From the NCBI GenBank assembly GCA_900553185.1, contig USCT01000004.1, positions 87,093 to 151,092 of the forward strand: a stretch of 64,000 nt of DNA, written 5' to 3'. Shown one piece after another: positions 1 to 9,082 of the stretch (its first letter is position 1; every line of letters begins with the position of its first letter). The DNA is from an uncultured Bacteroides sp. GTDB lineage: Bacteria > Bacteroidota > Bacteroidia > Bacteroidales > Bacteroidaceae. Under the pieces are notes generated by a model. The model made no database searches. It saw only the letters and a list, made by a program, of their open reading frames with translations, and was not told the DNA's origin. A program made the translations under genes and the position numbers.

Positions 1-2
1 AG

Positions 3-1361
3 AAAAAATTTATCCTACCGGAAGATGAAATTCCAAGATACTGGTACAATATCCAAGCCGATATGAAGACCAAACCGCTTCCTCCATTGAATCCCGCTAC
101 CCATGAACCGTTAAAACCCGAAGACTTATATCCAATCTTTGCCAAGGAACTCTGTCATCAGGAACTGAATCAGACAGATGCTTGGTTCGAAATACCGGAA
201 GAAGTACGCGAAATGTACAAATATTATCGTAGTACGCCGTTGGTCCGTGCATACGGACTGGAAAAAGCTTTGGGAACTCCGGCACATATCTATTTCAAGA
301 ACGAAAGTGTCAGCCCGATAGGTTCTCATAAACTGAATTCAGCCCTGGCCCAAGCCTATTACTGCAAAAAGGAAGGAGTAACCAACATCACTACCGAAAC
401 CGGTGCCGGACAATGGGGAGCCGCCCTAGCATACGCAGCCAAGGTATTCGGACTGGAAGCTGCTGTTTACCAGGTAAAAATCAGCTACGAACAAAAGCCA
501 TACCGCCGCAGTATCATGCAGACATTTGGTGCGCAAGTCACTCCTTCACCATCTATGTCTACCCGTGCCGGTAAAGATATTCTGACCAAATATCCCAATC
601 ATCAAGGCTCACTGGGTACAGCTATTTCAGAAGCCGTAGAACTGGCACGTACCACTCCAAACTGTAAATACACACTGGGATCTGTATTAAGCCACGTTAC
701 CTTGCATCAAACAATTATCGGGCTGGAAGCCGAGAAGCAAATGGAAATGGCCGGAGAATATCCAGACATGATCATCGGCTGTTTCGGAGGAGGCTCCAAC
801 TTCGGAGGTATCAGCTTCCCATTCATGAGACATACCATATTGGAAGGTAAGCAAACACGTTACATTGCCGCAGAACCTGCCTCTTGCCCCAAACTGACCA
901 GAGGTAAATTTGAATATGACTACGGAGACGAAGCCGGATATACCCCGTTACTGCCCATGTTCACACTGGGACACAACTTCCAGCCGGCCAACATTCATGC
1001 AGGAGGATTGCGCTATCACGGTGCCGGTGTCATCGTTTCACAACTGCTAAAAGACAAACTGATGGAAGCCGTAGATATAGAACAGCTGGAAACATTCGAA
1101 GCGGGTATCCTGTTTGCCAAATCGGAAGGTATTATCCCGGCACCGGAATCTTGTCATGCCATTGCCGCTACTATCCGTGAAGCAAAAAAATGCATCGAAA
1201 CAGGTGAAGAAAAAGTCATTCTGTTCAACCTGTCAGGTCACGGATTGATCGACATGAGTGCATACGATCAGTATTTGTCCGGCAGTCTGAACAACTATTC
1301 ACTGAGTGATGAAGAAATCAACCGCAACCTGGAAGAAGTTCCGCAAATAAAGATGGATTAA
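3..1361 (+). CDS. trpB: Tryptophan synthase beta chain, TrpB2 type (5' partial)
   Basis: PLP enzyme that condenses indole with serine to make tryptophan. The frame stays open to the left edge of the window and reads LPEDEIPRYWYNIQAD before the first internal ATG at 63, which matches the start of TrpB2 proteins, so the true start lies upstream. Visible marks are the PLP lysine in GSHKLN (residue 90 counted from the ATG at 63), ETGAGQWG (Trp where TrpB1 has His) and the phosphate-binding GGGSN loop. TrpB2 forms often act without a tight TrpA complex. No other trp gene is adjacent, so this is probably the stand-alone paralogue used for indole salvage; that role is inferred. A strong terminator follows. 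Confidence 0.93.
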   Translation, partial: KKFILPEDEIPRYWYNIQADMKTKPLPPLNPATHEPLKPEDLYPIFAKELCHQELNQTDAWFEIPEEVREMYKYYRSTPLVRAYGLEKALGTPAHIYFKNESVSPIGSHKLNSALAQAYYCKKEGVTNITTETGAGQWGAALAYAAKVFGLEAAVYQVKISYEQKPYRRSIMQTFGAQVTPSPSMSTRAGKDILTKYPNHQGSLGTAISEAVELARTTPNCKYTLGSVLSHVTLHQTIIGLEAEKQMEMAGEYPDMIIGCFGGGSNFGGISFPFMRHTILEGKQTRYIAAEPASCPKLTRGKFEYDYGDEAGYTPLLPMFTLGHNFQPANIHAGGLRYHGAGVIVSQLLKDKLMEAVDIEQLETFEAGILFAKSEGIIPAPESCHAIAATIREAKKCIETGEEKVILFNLSGHGLIDMSAYDQYLSGSLNNYSLSDEEINRNLEEVPQIKMD

Positions 1362-1383
1362 ATCTTTATTCAGAATACACCAC

Positions 1384-1431
1384 AAGGCTGCTTCTGCGAA
1401 ACAGGTTCCTCCAGAAGCAGCCTTCATTTTT
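1384..1431 (+). terminator. Rho-independent terminator of trpB
   Basis: Perfect 13-bp stem (AAGGCTGCTTCTG at 1384-1396 with its complement at 1412-1424) and a 15-nt loop, followed by CATTTTTTC. It ends the trpB transcript 22 bp after the stop codon and separates it from the symporter gene. Confidence 0.85.
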
Positions 1432-1473
1432 TCAGATTTACAAAATACATTATATAACAAAACGAACATATCT

Positions 1474-2862
1474 ATGGAACAACTGGAACAGATTACTGCC
1501 ACTATCAGCAATTTTTTATGGGGATGGCCAATGATTGTCCTCTTGTTGGGAACTCATTTATTCCTGACCATCCGGCTACGTTTTCCACAGCGCAAAATAT
1601 TTACAGCCATCCGATTATCCATTCAGAAAGATCACGGTTCAGAAGGAGATGTAAGTCAGTTTGGTGCGCTTGCGACTTCTCTGGCAGCCACAATCGGAAC
1701 CGGAAATATTATCGGAGTAGCCACAGCGGTAGCTTTTGGAGGACCGGGAGCCGTTTTCTGGTGCTGGCTGACTGGTGTATTTGGCATTGCCACCAAATAT
1801 ACAGAAGGATTATTAGCCATCAAATATCGAATCAAAGCCCCATCGGGTGAAATGCTGGGAGGTCCTATGTATGCCTTGGAAAGAGGTCTTAAACAAAAAT
1901 GGCTGGGAGTACTTTTCTGTATTTTTACCGCACTGGCAGCATTTGGAATTGGCAATACGGTACAAGCCAATTCCATTTCACTACTGATGAATGAGACCTA
2001 CGACATCAATGTACATGTTACCGGTATCGTGATTGCAATTCTAACCGCCCTGGTCATTTTTTTCGGAGTAAAAGGTATTGCCCGTGTCTGTATGGCACTG
2101 GTTCCTTTCATGGCTGTATGCTACATAGCAGGATGCCTCTACATTCTATTCGTCAACCGGGCATTCTTGGGTGAATCGCTCCAACTGATTGTAAGCTCTG
2201 CCTTTACTCCCCATGCGGCGGGAGGAGGATTCCTGGGAACGACCGTCATGATGGCTGCCCGTTTCGGCATTGCCCGCGGATTATTCTCCAATGAATCCGG
2301 ACTGGGTTCTGCTCCTATCGTTGCCGCAGCGGCGCAAACACGCAACCCGGTACGCCAGGCCCTGGTTTCATCTACAGGAACATTTTGGGATACCGTCATC
2401 ATCTGTGCATTGACAGGCCTGGTAGTGGTAAGCAGCATACTGGCCTTTCCCGACATTGACTATACACACGGAGGCACCTTGACTAAAGCTGCTTTCGGAA
2501 AAATCCCATATATTGGAACGACTATTCTGGCTGTGGGCATACTGACGTTTGCCTTCTCCACCATCCTAGGATGGACTTACTATTCAGGAAAAGCCATCGA
2601 ATACCTTGGAGGGAAAAAATGGGTAAAACCCTATCGTGTCGTGTGGATCATCTGTATCTACATCGGTTCTATCATGAATCTGCAAGTTGTATGGAACATT
2701 GCCGATAGTGTAAATGCCCTCATGGCCATTCCAAACTTAATTTCACTCTTATTCTTATCAAACGTAGCAGTAGCCGAGACAAAAAAATATCTCTGGGAAA
2801 ATCGACTGGAAGAAACAGCCACCGATGAAATCACAATTTCGAAGGAAAAAACAAGTGATTAA
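1474..2862 (+). CDS. Sodium:alanine/glycine symporter (AGCS family)
   Basis: Inner-membrane carrier of 462 residues that takes up alanine or glycine with sodium. About ten hydrophobic segments can be seen. Family marks are the GTGNIIGVATAVAFGGPGAVFW block near residues 75-95 and NESGLGSAPIVAAAAQT near 270-287, the AGCS signature. The ATG at 1474 is preceded by an A-rich leader (ACGAACATATCT) without a Shine-Dalgarno, usual for Bacteroidetes. Length fits the family. Substrate choice among alanine, glycine and serine cannot be read from the sequence. It stands alone between the trpB terminator and the tRNA-Glu promoter. Confidence 0.93.
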   Translation: MEQLEQITATISNFLWGWPMIVLLLGTHLFLTIRLRFPQRKIFTAIRLSIQKDHGSEGDVSQFGALATSLAATIGTGNIIGVATAVAFGGPGAVFWCWLTGVFGIATKYTEGLLAIKYRIKAPSGEMLGGPMYALERGLKQKWLGVLFCIFTALAAFGIGNTVQANSISLLMNETYDINVHVTGIVIAILTALVIFFGVKGIARVCMALVPFMAVCYIAGCLYILFVNRAFLGESLQLIVSSAFTPHAAGGGFLGTTVMMAARFGIARGLFSNESGLGSAPIVAAAAQTRNPVRQALVSSTGTFWDTVIICALTGLVVVSSILAFPDIDYTHGGTLTKAAFGKIPYIGTTILAVGILTFAFSTILGWTYYSGKAIEYLGGKKWVKPYRVVWIICIYIGSIMNLQVVWNIADSVNALMAIPNLISLLFLSNVAVAETKKYLWENRLEETATDEITISKEKTSD

Positions 2863-2936
2863 ATCCCCTTTTAAGGGCTTCTAATGCCTAAAAACACATT
2901 TTTTCGACATTTTATTGAGTTTTTTTGTGCAAAACA

Positions 2937-2967
2937 CTTGCAGATTCAAAAATAATCCGTACCTTTG
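2937..2967 (+). promoter_or_regulatory. Bacteroidales promoter of the tRNA-Glu pair
   Basis: CTTG at 2937-2940, a 19-bp spacer and TACCTTTG at 2960-2967. This fits the Bacteroides housekeeping consensus (TTTG ... TAnnTTTG). The first tRNA begins 39 bp further on. Confidence 0.8.
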
Positions 2968-3006
2968 CACCCGTGATTGAGAAACACCTCAACACAAGCA
3001 AAGGAT

Positions 3007-3081
3007 GGCCCGTTCGTCTATCGGTTAGGACGCAAGATTTTCATTCTTGAAAGGGGGGTTCGATTCCCCCACGGGCTACCA
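3007..3081 (+). tRNA. tRNA-Glu (TTC), copy 1
   Basis: Complete 75-nt cloverleaf with encoded CCA. Acceptor GGCCCGT pairs with ACGGGCT. The anticodon arm is CAAGA-TTTTCAT-TCTTG with TTC at positions 34-36, and the T arm is GGGGG-TTCGATT-CCCCC. It reads GAA and GAG codons. Confidence 0.97.
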
Positions 3082-3088
3082 GAACAAA

Positions 3089-3106
3089 GATTCGATGCGT
3101 CGAATC
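3089..3106 (+). other. Hairpin between the two tRNA-Glu genes
   Basis: Perfect 7-bp stem GATTCGA/TCGAATC closed by a TGCG tetraloop, exactly between the two tRNA copies. It has no T-tract, so it is not a terminator. It could guide separation of the dicistronic precursor by nucleases. Confidence 0.65.
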
Positions 3107-3117
3107 AAGCAAAGGAT

Positions 3118-3192
3118 GGCCCGTTCGTCTATCGGTTAGGACGCAAGATTTTCATTCTTGAAAGGGGGGTTCGATTCCCCCACGGGCTACCA
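3118..3192 (+). tRNA. tRNA-Glu (TTC), copy 2
   Basis: Sequence identical to the copy 111 bp upstream, including the TTC anticodon and encoded CCA. It is co-transcribed with copy 1 and followed by a terminator 8 bp later. Confidence 0.97.
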
Positions 3193-3200
3193 GAACAAGT

Positions 3201-3234
3201 GAGCTTTCATTCATAATGATGAAAGCTCTTTTTT
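3201..3234 (+). terminator. Terminator of the tRNA-Glu transcript
   Basis: Stem GAGCTTTCAT (3201-3210) with ATGAAAGCTC (3219-3228), loop of 8, then TTTTTT. It lies between the tRNAs and the convergent efflux operon; on the minus strand the same hairpin lacks a T-tail. Confidence 0.9.
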
Positions 3235-3251
3235 GTATATATTAGTCTGTA

Positions 3252-4343
3252 TCAGCCATTCGTCTTCCGGTAACTCCATACGGCCCAACCGATAAAAACA
3301 ATCATAAAACCTAAAAGTTTTATCAATTGCGGTCCAAGATCAGCCAAACCGCTACCCTTCAAATACACCATACGCATCACTTCAATAAAATATGTCAGTG
3401 GATTGAATCTGGAAATCCATTGAGCCCATTCCGGCATGCTTCGAATGGGTGTAAACAACCCGCTCAACAACACAAAAGCAATAATAAAGAAGAATTCTAC
3501 AAACATAGCCTGCTGCATGGTAGAAGAGTAATTGGATATAAGCAATCCAAAACCGGAAACAGCTACCACATAAATACAAGCAAACAAATAGATAACGCCC
3601 AGATTTCCAACAGGAGCAATATCATACAGCAATACAGCAAGTACAAAGCAGAGACTCAAAACGACCAGCCCGACTACCCAATACGGAATCAGTTTGGCCA
3701 GAATAAAAACAAATTTATTCAAAGGCGTTACATTCAGCTGCTCAATGGTACCTACCTCTTTTTCGCCTACAATATTCAACGAAGGCAAAAAGCCACACAT
3801 CAGAGTCAGCAACATCACCATCAATGCCGGTACCATAAATTTCTTATAATCCAAATGCGGATTGTAAAGGTATAGTAAAGACACCTGTACCGGAGTCGCA
3901 ATAGAGCGAAACTCTCCTACAAAATCATTGATGACAGATGACAGATAAGAAATGCCGATTCCACCCTTTGTGCCATTTATGGAGTTGGCCGAAACCTGCA
4001 ACTCCACCGGTAACTCCCTGACCAACTTCTTTTCAAAATCTACAGGAATTTCCAAAATAATATCAGCTGTACCAGTCTCGACCTCGTGTAACGCCTGCTC
4101 ATACCCTGACACATTGTCTACCAAATTAAAATAATCGGTCGAGGATACTTTTTCAACCAGCCGGCGAGAACTCACGGAACGGTCATGATCGACCACACAA
4201 ACATTATTGTATTTTATTTCCAGGCTAGCAGCCCATGGCATCAGAATCATCATCAAACACGGAAACACAACAATCAGACGAGGAATAATGGGATTCCGCC
4301 TCATCTGCTTGAATTCTTTTTCTATCAAATATTTCAGTACCAT
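3252..4343 (-). CDS. ABC-2 type permease of efflux pump (YbhR-like)
   Basis: Integral membrane subunit of 363 residues, last gene of the TetR-controlled efflux operon. One N-terminal transmembrane helix (near residues 20-38) is followed by a large extracytoplasmic domain, then five or six helices from about residue 170 on. Between helices lies NIVGEKEVGTIEQLNVTP, the conserved coupling block of ABC-2 permeases that contacts the ATPase. It starts 12 bp after the first permease gene, so the two probably form the heterodimeric channel. Substrate is unknown; YbhFSR-type pumps are linked to cationic drugs and sodium in E. coli. Confidence 0.9.
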   Translation of the reverse strand: MVLKYLIEKEFKQMRRNPIIPRLIVVFPCLMMILMPWAASLEIKYNNVCVVDHDRSVSSRRLVEKVSSTDYFNLVDNVSGYEQALHEVETGTADIILEIPVDFEKKLVRELPVELQVSANSINGTKGGIGISYLSSVINDFVGEFRSIATPVQVSLLYLYNPHLDYKKFMVPALMVMLLTLMCGFLPSLNIVGEKEVGTIEQLNVTPLNKFVFILAKLIPYWVVGLVVLSLCFVLAVLLYDIAPVGNLGVIYLFACIYVVAVSGFGLLISNYSSTMQQAMFVEFFFIIAFVLLSGLFTPIRSMPEWAQWISRFNPLTYFIEVMRMVYLKGSGLADLGPQLIKLLGFMIVFIGWAVWSYRKTNG

Positions 4344-4355
4344 ATCATTCTTGTT

Positions 4356-5453
4356 TTATTCCAACCGATCTTTAAATTTCACCAAACTCAATACGATCAA
4401 TACAACTGCCATACCTAACAGTATGGTGGCTTCTTTCCAAACGGCCGCAAAGCCCAAACCTTCTATCATAACTTTTTTTACAGCCAGAATATACCATTTA
4501 GCCGGAATAAGACAGGCAATTCCCTGTAAAAAGGCCGGCATGCTTTCGGTAGGAAAGATCATTCCGGAAAGCAACATCACAGGCATCATCAGTACCATTC
4601 CAGAAATCAACATGGCAGCAACCTGATTGTCAACCAGACAAGAGACGAACAGTCCCAAAGCCAATGCCACAATAATCAGCAAAAAACTCAATAGAGCCAA
4701 TAGCCACAAACTTCCGGCTATCGGAACATCCAACACATAAACCGACAACAATAAAATCGTAGCCAGATTCACACCCGACAAAATCAAATAAGGAACAGCC
4801 TTTGCCAGAATAATAAACACAGAACGAACCGGCGACACCAATAAAACTTCCATTGTACCGGTTTCCTTCTCACGAACAATAGAAATAGAAGTCATCATCG
4901 CACAGATAAGCATCAGAATAAGCCCCATTACCCCCGGTACAAAATTGTAAGCACTCTTCATCTGCGGATTAAAGAGCAGATGAGTCTGTATATTCACCGG
5001 AACCGAAGGCTGCTGTTCTCCCTGAAATGCTGTAGCGATTACTCCCTGTGCATAATTCGTTGCCAGAGTTGCGGTATTCGGATCTGTCGCATCGACTACC
5101 AGCTGAATCTCTCCTTTTCCTTCACGATACACATCTTGCTCAAAATTCGGACTAAACTGAATCACCAGATCAACTTCACCACTCTGAAACACAGAAAGTA
5201 TTTCTTTCGATGTATGCAGATAACGTACTACTTCAAAATAACGGTTCTCATCCAGGCGTTCCACTATGCGCCGGGTAGTACGATCCGAAACCGGATCAAG
5301 TACTGCCACACGACTGGTTTTAAGCTCCGTAGAAATAGCAAAGCCAAACAAAATAATCTGCAAAACCGGCATACCCAGCAGAATCAGCATGGTACGCTTA
5401 TCCCGGAAAATGTGATAAAATTCCTTTTTAATAAAAGCCCAGAACTGTTTCAT
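4356..5453 (-). CDS. ABC-2 type permease of efflux pump (YbhS-like)
   Basis: Membrane subunit of 365 residues, partner of the permease downstream. It has an N-terminal helix, an extracytoplasmic domain and five to six C-terminal helices; the coupling block is SIVREKETGTMEVLLVSPV. The start used is the ATG at 5453, two bases past the stop of the ATPase gene, because the protein then begins MKQFWAFIKKEFYHIFRDKR like family members. The frame extends upstream to 5504, but those extra 17 residues lie inside the ATPase gene. Confidence 0.9.
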   Translation of the reverse strand: MKQFWAFIKKEFYHIFRDKRTMLILLGMPVLQIILFGFAISTELKTSRVAVLDPVSDRTTRRIVERLDENRYFEVVRYLHTSKEILSVFQSGEVDLVIQFSPNFEQDVYREGKGEIQLVVDATDPNTATLATNYAQGVIATAFQGEQQPSVPVNIQTHLLFNPQMKSAYNFVPGVMGLILMLICAMMTSISIVREKETGTMEVLLVSPVRSVFIILAKAVPYLILSGVNLATILLLSVYVLDVPIAGSLWLLALLSFLLIIVALALGLFVSCLVDNQVAAMLISGMVLMMPVMLLSGMIFPTESMPAFLQGIACLIPAKWYILAVKKVMIEGLGFAAVWKEATILLGMAVVLIVLSLVKFKDRLE

Positions 5454-5454
5454 T

Positions 5455-6915
5455 TTAATCAGATTTACGGGTAGCCTCACGGGCCAGCCGACGAAAAACA
5501 CCATCCATATCTTTCTCTTCCAACGTACGTTTCAGTTCATCCGGTGTACCCAACACCCGAATGCATCCATCTACCATAATGGAAACACGACCACAAAATT
5601 CAGCTTCATCCATATAATGCGTTGTCACAAATACCGTGATTCCCCGGTCTGCCGCCTGATAAATCAACTCCCAGAATTGCCGACGTGTCTTTGGATCTAC
5701 TCCTCCTGTCGGCTCATCCAGAAAAACAATTTCCGGACGATGAAACGTAGCGACTGAAAATGCCAGCCGCTGCTTCCATCCCAAAGGCAAGGACCGAACC
5801 AACGCTTCCCGCTCCTTCTCCAGACCCAGTTCAGCCAGCACTTCCTGCGTACGACGTTTGATTTCAGCTTCCTTCATGCCGTAAATACCGGCAAAAAGAC
5901 GGATATTCTCCCATACTTTCAAATCATCATAAAGAGAAAATTTCTGGCTCATATATCCAATGTGCTTCTTGATTTGTTCCTGCTGGGTATTGATATCAAA
6001 ACCTGCCACCGTTCCTGTACCTTCCGTAGGATAGGAAAGCCCGCACAACATCCGCATGGCCGTAGTCTTTCCTGCCCCGTTCGCTCCCAGAAAACCAAAA
6101 ATTTCTCCTTTCCTCACACTGAAAGAGATATGGTCGACTGCCGTAAAATCGCCAAAACGTTTCACCAGACCTTTCACTTGAATCGCATATTCTTCTCCCA
6201 TGTTTCCCTCATTTCGCTGCAAGCCAGGCGGACAAAGAATATCTGAAAAACGTTCCAGTATAACCGCAGGAGTATCAATTCCCTTCAGCTGCCCTTCATA
6301 CAAAAAGGCAATCCGGTCACACGACTTGATTTCATCCTGATAAGGAGTTGAAACGAGGATGGTAATTCCTTCTTGTTTCAATCGATACAGCATGGTCCAA
6401 AACTCTTTTCTGGAAACCGGATCGACTCCCGTAGTAGGTTCATCCAGAAAGAGTATCTCAGGCTTGTGTATCAACGCACAGCTCAAAGCCAGTTTCTGCT
6501 TCATTCCACCCGAAAGTTTTCCAGCCTTTCGTTTTTTAAAAGGTGCAATCTGACGGTAAATAGGTTCAATCAAGCGATAATTTGCTTCAATGGTCGTCCC
6601 GAAAAGGGTTGCAAAAAAATCCAGATTTTCCTCTACAGACAAGTCCGGATACAATGAGAAACGCCCCGGCATATAGCCTACACACTTACGGATAGCCTTA
6701 TAATCCGTTATAGAATCGAACCCGTTTACCATAATCTCCCCTTCATCAGGAGTAAGCAGGGTAGCCAGCAAGCGAAACAGAGAAGTTTTCCCGGAACCAT
6801 CGGGACCGATAATTCCGAAAATTTCTCCCGGCATAACCTCCAAGCTGACATGCCGCAATGCCTGCACTTTTCCATAAAACTTGGAAACATCCTGTATATG
6901 TACTACCGGTTTCAT
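5455..6915 (-). CDS. Double-domain ABC ATPase (YbhF-like)
   Basis: Cytoplasmic energy subunit with two fused nucleotide-binding domains in 486 residues. Domain 1 has Walker A GPDGSGKTS, signature LSGGMKQ and Walker B LFLDEPTTGVDP. Domain 2 has GANGAGKTT, a changed signature LPLGWKQRL and VFLDEPTGGVDP. The LPLGWKQ form is typical of YbhF. The start at 6915 overlaps the stop of the upstream adaptor gene (ATGA), which suggests translational coupling; an ATG at 6927 would add four residues. Next to it are an HlyD adaptor, a TolC and two permeases, so the whole forms a tripartite ABC exporter. Confidence 0.93.
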   Translation of the reverse strand: MKPVVHIQDVSKFYGKVQALRHVSLEVMPGEIFGIIGPDGSGKTSLFRLLATLLTPDEGEIMVNGFDSITDYKAIRKCVGYMPGRFSLYPDLSVEENLDFFATLFGTTIEANYRLIEPIYRQIAPFKKRKAGKLSGGMKQKLALSCALIHKPEILFLDEPTTGVDPVSRKEFWTMLYRLKQEGITILVSTPYQDEIKSCDRIAFLYEGQLKGIDTPAVILERFSDILCPPGLQRNEGNMGEEYAIQVKGLVKRFGDFTAVDHISFSVRKGEIFGFLGANGAGKTTAMRMLCGLSYPTEGTGTVAGFDINTQQEQIKKHIGYMSQKFSLYDDLKVWENIRLFAGIYGMKEAEIKRRTQEVLAELGLEKEREALVRSLPLGWKQRLAFSVATFHRPEIVFLDEPTGGVDPKTRRQFWELIYQAADRGITVFVTTHYMDEAEFCGRVSIMVDGCIRVLGTPDELKRTLEEKDMDGVFRRLAREATRKSD

Positions 6916-7817
6916 GGCTTTGTCCATTTTACTTCTCCATACATCCCCAGTTTCAGGAAACCATCATTCTTTACCAGGATTTTTATGGCGTAGACCAGAC
7001 TGGACCGTTCATCACGCGTCTGAATAGTTTTTGGTGTAAATTCAGCCTGCGAAGCAATCCAACCAATCCTTCCATCATACGTTCTCCGGTCCTCTTCTCC
7101 GTAATCGGCATACACCTTCACTTCCTGTCCCAGCTTTACCTGAGTCAACTGATCAGCTCCGACGTACGCCCGCAGATAGACCTGTTCCATATCTGCCAGT
7201 TTGAACAAAGGCTTTCCTACAGACGTCATTTCGCCAGCTTCCGCATATTTTGCCAATACCGTCCCACGCAACGGAGCTGTAATCCTGCATTTGGCCAATT
7301 GATCTTCTATCTGCATTATTTGAAGAGTTACCGCATCACTTTCATCGGAAACTCCCTGATTGGCATTATTCAATGTAGACAACTGAGCCGCCAGCTGTCT
7401 CTTGAGTACTTCCAATTGCGACTCGATGTCATCAACCTGTTTCTGAGTACCAGCCTGCTGGTTCAACAAATTCATAAAACGTTTCCGCTCCATCTCCGCT
7501 TTGGCTATTTGTTCCCGGGTAGCCGCAACCTGTTTGGACACATCAGCTTTCCGGGAACCGATGGAACGCACATTCGCCTGAAGCTGAAGTTTTCTCAGAT
7601 ACAATTGAACCGAATCAACCGAACCGACCACCTGTCCATAGTCAAGCAAATCACCTTCTTCCACATCAAGAGAAAGAATCCTCCCCGTAGCTTCTGCAGA
7701 AACTACCACCTCCGTAGACTCAAACATTCCAGAAGCATCAAAATCCTGATCATTTCCTCCGCAGGAAGCCAATACGACACAAGCAATTCCTGCCACCATC
7801 CATAGAAGTCTTTTCAT
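6912..7817 (-). CDS. HlyD-family membrane fusion lipoprotein
   Basis: Periplasmic adaptor of 301 residues that joins the inner-membrane ABC pump to the outer-membrane TolC. The N-terminus is a lipoprotein signal with lipobox LASC (Cys19). Then come a biotinyl-lipoyl-like half motif (ILSLDVEEGDLLDYGQVVG), an alpha-helical coiled-coil hairpin at about residues 90-150, the second lipoyl half, and a beta-barrel region (TVLAKYAEAGEMTSVGKPL). It matches the position of ybhG in E. coli. It starts 3 bp after the TolC gene and overlaps the ATPase gene by 4 bp. Confidence 0.92.
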   Translation of the reverse strand: MKRLLWMVAGIACVVLASCGGNDQDFDASGMFESTEVVVSAEATGRILSLDVEEGDLLDYGQVVGSVDSVQLYLRKLQLQANVRSIGSRKADVSKQVAATREQIAKAEMERKRFMNLLNQQAGTQKQVDDIESQLEVLKRQLAAQLSTLNNANQGVSDESDAVTLQIMQIEDQLAKCRITAPLRGTVLAKYAEAGEMTSVGKPLFKLADMEQVYLRAYVGADQLTQVKLGQEVKVYADYGEEDRRTYDGRIGWIASQAEFTPKTIQTRDERSSLVYAIKILVKNDGFLKLGMYGEVKWTKP

Positions 7818-7820
7818 AGA

Positions 7821-9077
7821 TTAATTATTGGTTACATTTTGTAAATCATAAAGTGCCTGCAACAACTCTATCTCATGCAGGACCTTGGTCTGCCTCGCCT
7901 GATTCTCTGCCGTCACTTCACGGAGCATTTCCGTTACAGACAGAGTACCGTTCTTCATCTTCGCTTCGGCAGACCGACGGATATTTCCCCGCAAACGAAT
8001 CAGCTCATCATCGTTTTTCATCAAATCACGCAATTTCTCCACCTGCCGATCATACTGCTCCTGCTCCATCCGGTTATTGAGTAAAAAAGTTTCCTGCTGC
8101 ACATCAACACGACGACGATTCAAGTCAATCAGTTTCCGGTCGTTTTTCAGCGTATACAAGCTTCCGAAATTCCACGTCAATCGTACACCTGCCACGTAAT
8201 AAAATTCAAATCCTCCTTTCAACAGATTCAATCCTGGATCACCATAAGCCCCCTGTGCAAAAAAGCCCAGCTTTGGATAATACTGAACCGACAATCCTTT
8301 CCGCTGTACATCCAGCCGGGAGCGCTGCAATTCATACAATTTCAACTCCGGCCGACGGTTTTCTCCGGTTCCGGCTGATGGAATTTCCGGACGGACAAAT
8401 ACTTCGTCTGCCAACTGTTGTCTTCCCGTCAACCACCCCAATACACTGGCATAGGTTTTCCGGAAAGCCTTCAATTCACGTTCCGTCTGCTCAGCTCCCA
8501 ACACCTCTACCCTCACTGCATCCAAATCGGCCTGATTGGCAATTCCTTCGGCCACACAAGCCTGGACCTGTGCCAGATTCAGTTCCAGTTGTTTCTTCAG
8601 CAGCGCATTCTGTTCCAGTTTGGCATCACACAGCAATACACCAAAAAACAGTTCATCCACACGGTCATTAAGCGCATACAATCCCACTTCCACTTCCTGT
8701 TGCTGTACCGCATGCTCAACACGGGCTGTCTGCTTCCGGTTCTGCAACGCACCGCCATCCCAAATCAGCTGATTCACTTCCAGTACAGCCTGATACTGAT
8801 CTTTCTCCATCCCAAAATCAATTCCCGGAATATCGAATGGCAAACGTGTCACATCCGACTGATAAGAGACATTTCCCGAAAAACTCACCTGAGGCAAATA
8901 TCCTTTTGCAATGTTTTTCAGGGTAAATTCTTCTGTCCGCTTAAGCAAATCCAACTGTTGGACAGACGGATAATTCTGCCGGGCCAGATCACGACAATCC
9001 TGCAACCTGAGCTGGGCCATTCCTACCACCGGCAAGAACAGACCATACAAACACCCGATAAACAAACCCATTTTCAT
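7821..9077 (-). CDS. TolC-family outer membrane efflux protein
   Basis: Outer-membrane channel of 418 residues with a signal peptide ending near GMAQ. It shows two OEP repeats: long polar helices rich in Gln, Glu, Arg and Leu (for example around residues 130-200 and 320-410) flanking beta segments. It is the first structural gene after the regulator, 5 bp downstream of it, and is followed at 3 bp by the adaptor. Having its own TolC means the operon encodes a complete tripartite pump, unlike the E. coli ybh cluster. Confidence 0.92.
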   Translation of the reverse strand: MKMGLFIGCLYGLFLPVVGMAQLRLQDCRDLARQNYPSVQQLDLLKRTEEFTLKNIAKGYLPQVSFSGNVSYQSDVTRLPFDIPGIDFGMEKDQYQAVLEVNQLIWDGGALQNRKQTARVEHAVQQQEVEVGLYALNDRVDELFFGVLLCDAKLEQNALLKKQLELNLAQVQACVAEGIANQADLDAVRVEVLGAEQTERELKAFRKTYASVLGWLTGRQQLADEVFVRPEIPSAGTGENRRPELKLYELQRSRLDVQRKGLSVQYYPKLGFFAQGAYGDPGLNLLKGGFEFYYVAGVRLTWNFGSLYTLKNDRKLIDLNRRRVDVQQETFLLNNRMEQEQYDRQVEKLRDLMKNDDELIRLRGNIRRSAEAKMKNGTLSVTEMLREVTAENQARQTKVLHEIELLQALYDLQNVTNN

Positions 9078-9082
9078 AACTT

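Larger units (their letters stand above)
2995..3198 (+). repeat. Tandem duplication carrying the two tRNA-Glu genes
   Basis: 93 bp at 2995-3087 recur identically at 3106-3198 (period 111). The unit holds the tRNA plus CAAGCAAAGGAT before it and AGAACAA after it. Because the flanks are copied too, a recent tandem duplication or ongoing homogenisation is likely. Confidence 0.9.

Noticed and set aside
2977..3216. 79-codon plus-strand open frame with a repeated protein sequence
   Set aside because: It is the translation of the two identical tRNA-Glu genes and their spacer, not a protein gene.
6858..7805. 315-codon plus-strand open frame opposite the HlyD gene
   Set aside because: Antisense shadow of a clearly recognised adaptor gene; composition has no domain features.
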